Origin: RYN-133 sp963708645
Lineage (GTDB): Bacteria; Actinomycetota; Actinomycetes; Mycobacteriales; Jatrophihabitantaceae
DNA: 64,000 nt
NCBI GenBank assembly: GCA_963708645.1
Contig: CAVPTA010000007.1
Location: forward strand, 372,001-436,000
Reading direction: 5' to 3'
Numbering within the stretch: the stretch's first letter is position 1; the number at the start of each line of letters is the position of its first letter. Position numbers and translations under genes: made by a program. A model generated the notes under the pieces. That model was not told the DNA's origin and did not search any database. It was given only the letters and a program-made list of their open reading frames with translations. Shown here piece by piece: positions 60,164 through 64,000 of this stretch.

Positions 60164-60199
60164 CTGAATAATCTATTTCGCGCGCGAATGATCATTCAG
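60164..60199. promoter_or_regulatory. AT-rich palindromes between divergent secreted-protein genes
   Basis: In the 244-bp gap, CTGAATAATC (60164-60173) and GATCATTCAG (60190-60199) form a 10-bp inverted repeat with one mismatch. Within it, GAATGATCATTC (60186-60197) is a perfect 12-bp palindrome. The AT-richness contrasts with the rest of the window. A shared operator for the two flanking secreted-protein genes is inferred. Confidence 0.45.
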
Positions 60200-60301
60200 C
60201 GATGTGCCGGCTCTTTTCGGTCATAACGCTCAGACGCCCCGACGGCGACGCGCCGACGCTGTCTTGCCTGATACCCGACACCGAGCGTTGACTCCACCGT
60301 C

Positions 60302-60322
60302 AGGAGGCCAGACAGGCCTCCT
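60302..60322 (+). promoter_or_regulatory. leader hairpin just upstream of secreted-protein start
   Basis: AGGAGGCC (60302-60309) and GGCCTCCT (60315-60322) pair perfectly around an AGACA loop, 20 bases before the ATG at 60343. The true Shine-Dalgarno GGGAGG lies just after the hairpin. The stem contains a second, buried AGGAGG. It could stabilise the mRNA or tune initiation. Confidence 0.5.
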
Positions 60323-60342
60323 AACGACCGAGGGAGGTCGCA

Positions 60343-62109
60343 ATGAAGCGATTCCTCGCCGCGGGAAGCGCGGCTGCAACGGCGGTGTTGTCGATGGTGG
60401 CTCTGGGCCACCTGGATCCCGCCTCCGGGTCGGTTGCATTGGGGACGAGTCCCACCGTGAGGGTCGCCGGCTATCAACACTGGTGCAGTACGAACGGGAT
60501 CACCTGCTCGGATCCGAACCTGAACTGGGACGAGTACCCGCAGTATCAGAAGCTCGTGAAAGCCGGAGTAACGCTGTGGCCCTATATCGGCCACGACGAG
60601 CCGTCCGTCCAGTTCTTCTCCAACCGGCCCGGCTCGGGAAACAACCTCCGGTACCAACTTCGTCTGCCGAAGGATCCGCCGACGAAACCGCAGCAGGCCG
60701 GCGAGGGCGGCAACTGGAACTTCCAACAGCGCATCACCTTCTGGTTCGGCATGCAGCTGTGTGACGACCAGGGAGCACCGAACCCCGACGGTGCAGCGCA
60801 GGATGGTCACGCAACGATCCCGTGCAAGCCGGACAGCAACTCCAACATCTACGCGAGCCCGAACAAGAACAGTTCGCACTACTTCGGGCTCGGCCCCGGA
60901 CAGGGCTTCATGGAGATGCAGTTCTATCCACCCGGTTGGGTTCCGTGGCCGGCCGGCATCGGTTGCGACGCGACGCACTGGTGCGCGTCGCTCAACATCG
61001 ACACGTTCCAGGACAACGAGAACACCAACGCGCTCAACAACAACGCCTGCTTGAACACGGTCGGTCCCGAACCGGCGAACTTCGCCTTCCTGACCAAGAA
61101 CGGCAGGTCGACGGCACCGGCCAACGCCGCGCATCCTGAGCACTTCACGCCGAATCTCAAGCAGGACTTCCTGATGAACCCCGGCGATCAGTTGCAGATG
61201 CACATGTTCGACACGAAGTTCGGGCTGAAGATCGTCGTCGACGACGCGACCACGCACAAGACCGGCTCGATGACGGCGAGCAAGCTCAACGGTTTCGGCT
61301 CGCCCCTGTTCCAGCCGAACGCGTCGAAGTGCACGATGCATCTGCAGGATTTCCACCCGATGTACAGCACCGCGACGGCCGCCGGTCGCAACTTCAACGC
61401 GGCGCACACCGGCAACATCTCGTTCGCTGACGAGATCGGGCACTTCGAGTACTGCGCCAAGGTCAACAACGACGCGCTCGGCACGTGCGCCAAACCGCTC
61501 GGCGACGACACGAACGACGGCGACAACGCTGGTCCGGATCCCGCCGGCGACGACGTGTTCTGTCTACCGGCCTCTGCGTCGGTGCGGGTCAAGATCGGCG
61601 GCTGCCTCAACACCGATGGCGACTTCGACAGCGTCAGCTACAAGTTCTCGTGGCCGGGTTCGTTGACCAATCCGACGGCCGACCGGCTGCTCAACGCACA
61701 GCCGATCCGGTTCACGAGTCCGTTGACGAACGGGCATCCGTTCTCGACACTCGCGTTCGAGTCGAACATCAGCAGGAGCGAGTCGGATGACACCGAGTTC
61801 CGTCACTCGACACCGTGCCAGCGGCACCTGCAGAATCCGGCCGACCCGAACCCGGGCACGGGCTGCGTGAACCCACCGCCGGGATCGAACCTGTACCCCG
61901 TCTACAGCACCACCAACTCCGGTGGGTCGTGCTGGTTCCAAGAGGGTGGCCCGTTCCTGCCGGGCGCGAACTACCAGTACGGACGCAGCGCCCACGCGCT
62001 CTACGGCCCGCTGCGCGCGATCTCCTATCCCACCGCCCCGTTCGGGACGGTGACCAAGAGGTACAACGATTTCCGGAGCCCGACGCGCTCGCTCAAGTGC
62101 ACGCCGTGA
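60343..62109 (+). CDS. large secreted protein of unknown function
   Basis: A 588-residue exported protein with a signal peptide (about 1-30). The mature part is rich in Asn, Pro, Gly and aromatic residues, with about a dozen cysteines. Characteristic stretches are YQHWCSTNGITCSDPNLNWDEY, YIGHDEPSVQFFSNRPGSGNN, QRITFWFGMQLCDDQG, FYPPGWVPWPAGIGCDATHWCASLNID and the C-terminal HALYGPLRAISYPTAPFGTV. I recall similar actinobacterial secreted proteins without assigned function. The HDEPSVQF region looks conserved enough to be a binding or active site, but this is inference. GGGAGG precedes the ATG. Confidence 0.8.
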   Translation: MKRFLAAGSAAATAVLSMVALGHLDPASGSVALGTSPTVRVAGYQHWCSTNGITCSDPNLNWDEYPQYQKLVKAGVTLWPYIGHDEPSVQFFSNRPGSGNNLRYQLRLPKDPPTKPQQAGEGGNWNFQQRITFWFGMQLCDDQGAPNPDGAAQDGHATIPCKPDSNSNIYASPNKNSSHYFGLGPGQGFMEMQFYPPGWVPWPAGIGCDATHWCASLNIDTFQDNENTNALNNNACLNTVGPEPANFAFLTKNGRSTAPANAAHPEHFTPNLKQDFLMNPGDQLQMHMFDTKFGLKIVVDDATTHKTGSMTASKLNGFGSPLFQPNASKCTMHLQDFHPMYSTATAAGRNFNAAHTGNISFADEIGHFEYCAKVNNDALGTCAKPLGDDTNDGDNAGPDPAGDDVFCLPASASVRVKIGGCLNTDGDFDSVSYKFSWPGSLTNPTADRLLNAQPIRFTSPLTNGHPFSTLAFESNISRSESDDTEFRHSTPCQRHLQNPADPNPGTGCVNPPPGSNLYPVYSTTNSGGSCWFQEGGPFLPGANYQYGRSAHALYGPLRAISYPTAPFGTVTKRYNDFRSPTRSLKCTP

Positions 62110-62139
62110 TCGGCTAGACCGGGACACAGTGGTGGTGCG

Positions 62140-62166
62140 GCGGCCTGCGCTTGCGGTGCAGGCCGC
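62140..62166. terminator. hairpin between convergent genes
   Basis: GCGGCCTGC (62140-62148) and GCAGGCCGC (62158-62166) form a perfect 9-bp stem with a 9-base loop, in the 56-bp gap between two convergent stop codons. It could terminate both transcripts. No T-run is present. Confidence 0.6.
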
Positions 62167-62843
62167 TACCTCCGCCGGGTGCGGACGACACCGACAAAGC
62201 CGCTCGGGCAGGTGAAGTACTGACCTGGGACTACCCGTACTGGTCGCCAGAAGGATCCGGCAGCGTCAACCGGGCAGCGGACGTGTGCGTAACCATCGGA
62301 ATCGAGCAGCGCATTCTGCGGGATCTGCACCTCACCACTGCCCGGGTACAACGCGTACATCGGAGCCCACTTCGCCGAACGCGGATGACTCGGCCTGTGG
62401 TGCCGCGCATGATGCGCCGGCATGCGGCTAGGCGTCGGCGACACTGATGCGGGCGAATCTCCCAGCGCCACGTTCGTCGGTGCGCGGTGTAGGTACCACG
62501 TCGCCGCCGTGCCAAGCGCGACGATCGCCGACAAGGTCGGTAGCAGCATGCGCTGCCACGTCCGAGGTCGGCACGAACGACGAGCCCTACCTCGACGGCT
62601 TGCTCGGCGTCGAGGCTTCATCGCCATCGGCTGCCACCGTGCCGCGTCGCGATCCCGCCCGCTGTACACGGCGAGCCGGGTGTCTCGCGGAAGGGCATCG
62701 AACGCTTTCGAGAGGGCAGCCGCTCGCTTCCAGTCGCCTCGCGCGGTGGCGGCGCCGACCGCGCGCTCGTACGCATCTCGCAGGTGCGCGGCGTCGCTGT
62801 CGTGCGGCAGGCCCAACAGAGAGAAGATCGATTCTGTCTCCAC
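62166..62843 (-). CDS. degenerate J-domain-like single-pass membrane protein
   Basis: A 225-residue protein. The first 60 residues (SIFSLLGLPHDSDAAHLRDAYERAV, ALSKAFDALPRDTRLAVYS) look like a DnaJ helix I-II and III-IV framework, but the HPD motif that activates Hsp70 is missing: helix II leads straight into GAATARGDWKRA. A basic stretch (MKPRRRASRRGRARRSCRPRTWQR) precedes one transmembrane helix (about 100-117) and an extracellular His/Pro-rich and Cys-containing tail. Hence a pseudo-J protein anchored in the membrane. Its role is unknown. Confidence 0.65.
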   Translation of the reverse strand: METESIFSLLGLPHDSDAAHLRDAYERAVGAATARGDWKRAAALSKAFDALPRDTRLAVYSGRDRDAARWQPMAMKPRRRASRRGRARRSCRPRTWQRMLLPTLSAIVALGTAATWYLHRAPTNVALGDSPASVSPTPSRMPAHHARHHRPSHPRSAKWAPMYALYPGSGEVQIPQNALLDSDGYAHVRCPVDAAGSFWRPVRVVPGQYFTCPSGFVGVVRTRRR

Positions 62844-62977
62844 GCCCGCACTATCGGCAGCTCGCCGCCATGATCAACGGCGAGCTGGTACCTAATGCGG
62901 CCGTTAGTCGTGGGAGGTGTTGCGGGGGCGTCCTACGCCCGTAGTACGCCCACGGAAGGACACTCCCTGCCACGCGC

Positions 62978-63571
62978 CTAGCGCTGCACGCGATAGCGCA
63001 GATGCAGCACCCGCTCGCCCTGGATCACGACGTCGGGCTCGTCGAGCGGCACTTGCGCATCGAGTCGGCCGAAGTAGCGCTTGCCCGCACCGAACACAAC
63101 CGGCACGACGTCCATCGCGACCTCGTCCACGAGCCCGAGTGCCAGCGCCTGTCCGCCGACCTCGCCGGCGGTGAGCGCCACGTCGCGGTCACCCGCGCGC
63201 GCCTTCGCCTCGGCGATCGCCTCGCCGATGTCGGTGAAGAACGGGACGTCGGCCTCGGGGTGCCAGCCGTCGGGCTTGGGCCGATGCGACACGACGACGA
63301 GGTGGTCGCCGGCCGGCGGCTTCGCGTCCCATCCATTGGTCAGGTCGAACAGGTGGCGTCCCATCACCGTGGCGCCGATGCGTCCCCACATCGGACGGAC
63401 GTAGCCGGCCGACGCCGGGCTCACCTTGAACGGGCCGCCGTCGACGATCGCTTCCGTGCCGCCGAAGTACCAGTCGAACAGCGGGCCGACCTCGTCGTTC
63501 GCGTCGGCGATGAAGCCGTCGACCGACACCACCGCGTGCATGAAGACCGCCTGCGTGAAGGCCGCGCTCAT
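62978..63571 (-). CDS. dihydrofolate reductase family protein (RibD C-terminal-like)
   Basis: A 197-residue DHFR-fold NADPH-dependent reductase: VFMHAVVSVDGFIADANDEVGPLFDWYFGG at the start, IGATVMGRHLFDLTNGWD, HLVVVSHRPKPDGW, TDIGEAIAEAKARAGDRDVALTAGEVGGQALALGLVDEVAMDVVPVVFGAGKRYF (cores VALTAGEVGGQAL and PVVFGAGKRYF). These match the YyaP/RibD-like reductases common in actinobacteria; the substrate is usually unknown. The ATG overlaps the stop of the upstream MFS gene by ATGA, so the two are cotranscribed. Confidence 0.9.
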   Translation of the reverse strand: MSAAFTQAVFMHAVVSVDGFIADANDEVGPLFDWYFGGTEAIVDGGPFKVSPASAGYVRPMWGRIGATVMGRHLFDLTNGWDAKPPAGDHLVVVSHRPKPDGWHPEADVPFFTDIGEAIAEAKARAGDRDVALTAGEVGGQALALGLVDEVAMDVVPVVFGAGKRYFGRLDAQVPLDEPDVVIQGERVLHLRYRVQR

Positions 63572-64000
63572 GCCTGCACCTTGTCGAACTCGACCTCGGA
63601 CGAGGCCGAAACCTCGGGCACGGACGGCGGTTGCGGCTTGGTCAGCAATGCTGCACCCAGCACGACCGCCGCGACGATCAGCCCCGTCGCGATCCAGAAC
63701 GCGAGGTGATAGCCGCCCATCAGCGAGTCGACGACCGAGTGTCCGGACGCCGCCAGGTTCGTGGATCGTGTCGTCGAGAGCGTGGCGAGCACGGCGAGCC
63801 CGAGCGCGCCGCCGACCTGCGCCGTGGTGTTCACCAGCCCGGAGGCCAGCCCGGCCTGCTCCATCTTGACGCCTGACATCGCCAACCCGACCAGCGCCGG
63901 GAAGCACGTCCCCGCGCCGAGGCCGAGCAGCGCCATCGTCGGGAGCAGTTGCGTGACGTAGGACGCGTCGGCCGGAGCAAGTGCGAACAGCGCCAGCCCG
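63568..64000 (-). CDS. MFS transporter, DHA2/EmrB-QacA type (partial, N-terminus outside window)
   Basis: The last 143 residues of an MFS exporter run from the window end to TGA 63568. Visible are an extracytoplasmic stretch (LAPADASYVTQLLP), helices with MALLGLGAGTCFPALVGLAMSG, the motif GLASGLVNTTAQVGGALGLAVLATL typical of the 14-helix DHA2 drug-proton antiporters, a final helix (WIATGLIVAAVVLGAALL) and an acidic tail. It is coupled to the DHFR-like gene. The exported compound cannot be inferred. Confidence 0.9.
   Translation of the reverse strand, partial: GLALFALAPADASYVTQLLPTMALLGLGAGTCFPALVGLAMSGVKMEQAGLASGLVNTTAQVGGALGLAVLATLSTTRSTNLAASGHSVVDSLMGGYHLAFWIATGLIVAAVVLGAALLTKPQPPSVPEVSASSEVEFDKVQA

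Overview
The window is a dense, high-GC chromosomal segment of an actinobacterium (Actinomycetota). The evidence is strong GC bias at third codon positions, frequent GTG and TTG starts, ATGA-type gene overlaps, an Rpf/G5 resuscitation factor, an F420-type (deazaflavin) oxidoreductase, a Pmt-type mannosyltransferase and a SepX/Glp division pair. From memory, many of these genes lie in one neighbourhood in mycobacteria: metG-tatD-rpfB-ksgA-ispE, glmU-prs with a tRNA-Gln, rsmI/pmt, MTHFS-galU-moeA-rimJ-glpR, FmdB, mscL, moaC-mog-moaE. This is therefore a rearranged core region with accessory blocks inserted. No rRNA, CRISPR array, prophage, transposase or plasmid function was seen. Genus was not determined.

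Layout. 0-5.4 kb: DrrAB-type exporter (permease cut by the window edge), a GCS2-family ligase, ispE and an ABC-F ATPase. 5.4-8.8 kb: a CHAD protein and TetR regulator divergent from kynA-kynU, two steps of tryptophan catabolism to anthranilate. 8.8-15.2 kb: acyl desaturase, tRNA-Gln, glmU-prs, a frameshifted aldo/keto reductase, a DUF5313/OhrR-like divergent pair and ksgA. 15.2-22 kb: aldehyde dehydrogenase, two tandem G5 cell-wall lytic proteins, tatD and metG. 22-36.7 kb: secreted sedolisin, rsmI, pmt, acyl-CoA ligase, F420-type reductase, zinc-ribbon and proline-rich membrane proteins, NRDE protein, phosphodiester glycosidase, a large membrane protein, an HTH_42 protein and a dehydrogenase. 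36.7-44.5 kb: tRNA-Ala, sepX-rimJ-glp-galU, MTHFS, FmdB, mscL, small proteins and moaE-mog-moaC. 44.5-48.7 kb: a lipoprotein divergent from a frameshifted secreted metallopeptidase, then a Ser/Thr kinase. 48.7-56.8 kb: a CoA-dependent aromatic catabolic cluster. 56.8-64 kb: tRNA-Arg, amino-acid permease plus acetamidase/formamidase, secreted proteins of unknown function, a degenerate J-domain protein, a DHFR-like reductase and an MFS exporter cut by the window end.

The most coherent biology is a split tryptophan/anthranilate route. KynA and KynU would yield anthranilate. About 41 kb away are an aryl-CoA ligase, a fused flavin monooxygenase/old-yellow-enzyme reductase of the 2-aminobenzoyl-CoA monooxygenase/reductase type, an acyl-CoA dehydrogenase, an enoyl-CoA hydratase, an SDR, a Rid-family protein and a PaaX regulator. 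This matches the aerobic 2-aminobenzoyl-CoA pathway. No obvious kynurenine formamidase was seen between KynA and KynU.

Caution on sequence quality: five genes (12.5 kb, 45-46 kb, 50 kb, 52 kb, 56 kb) carry about 16 frameshifts in otherwise intact, conserved reading frames. Nearly all go in the same direction (+1, equivalent to -2), which looks more like systematic base-level error than gene decay.
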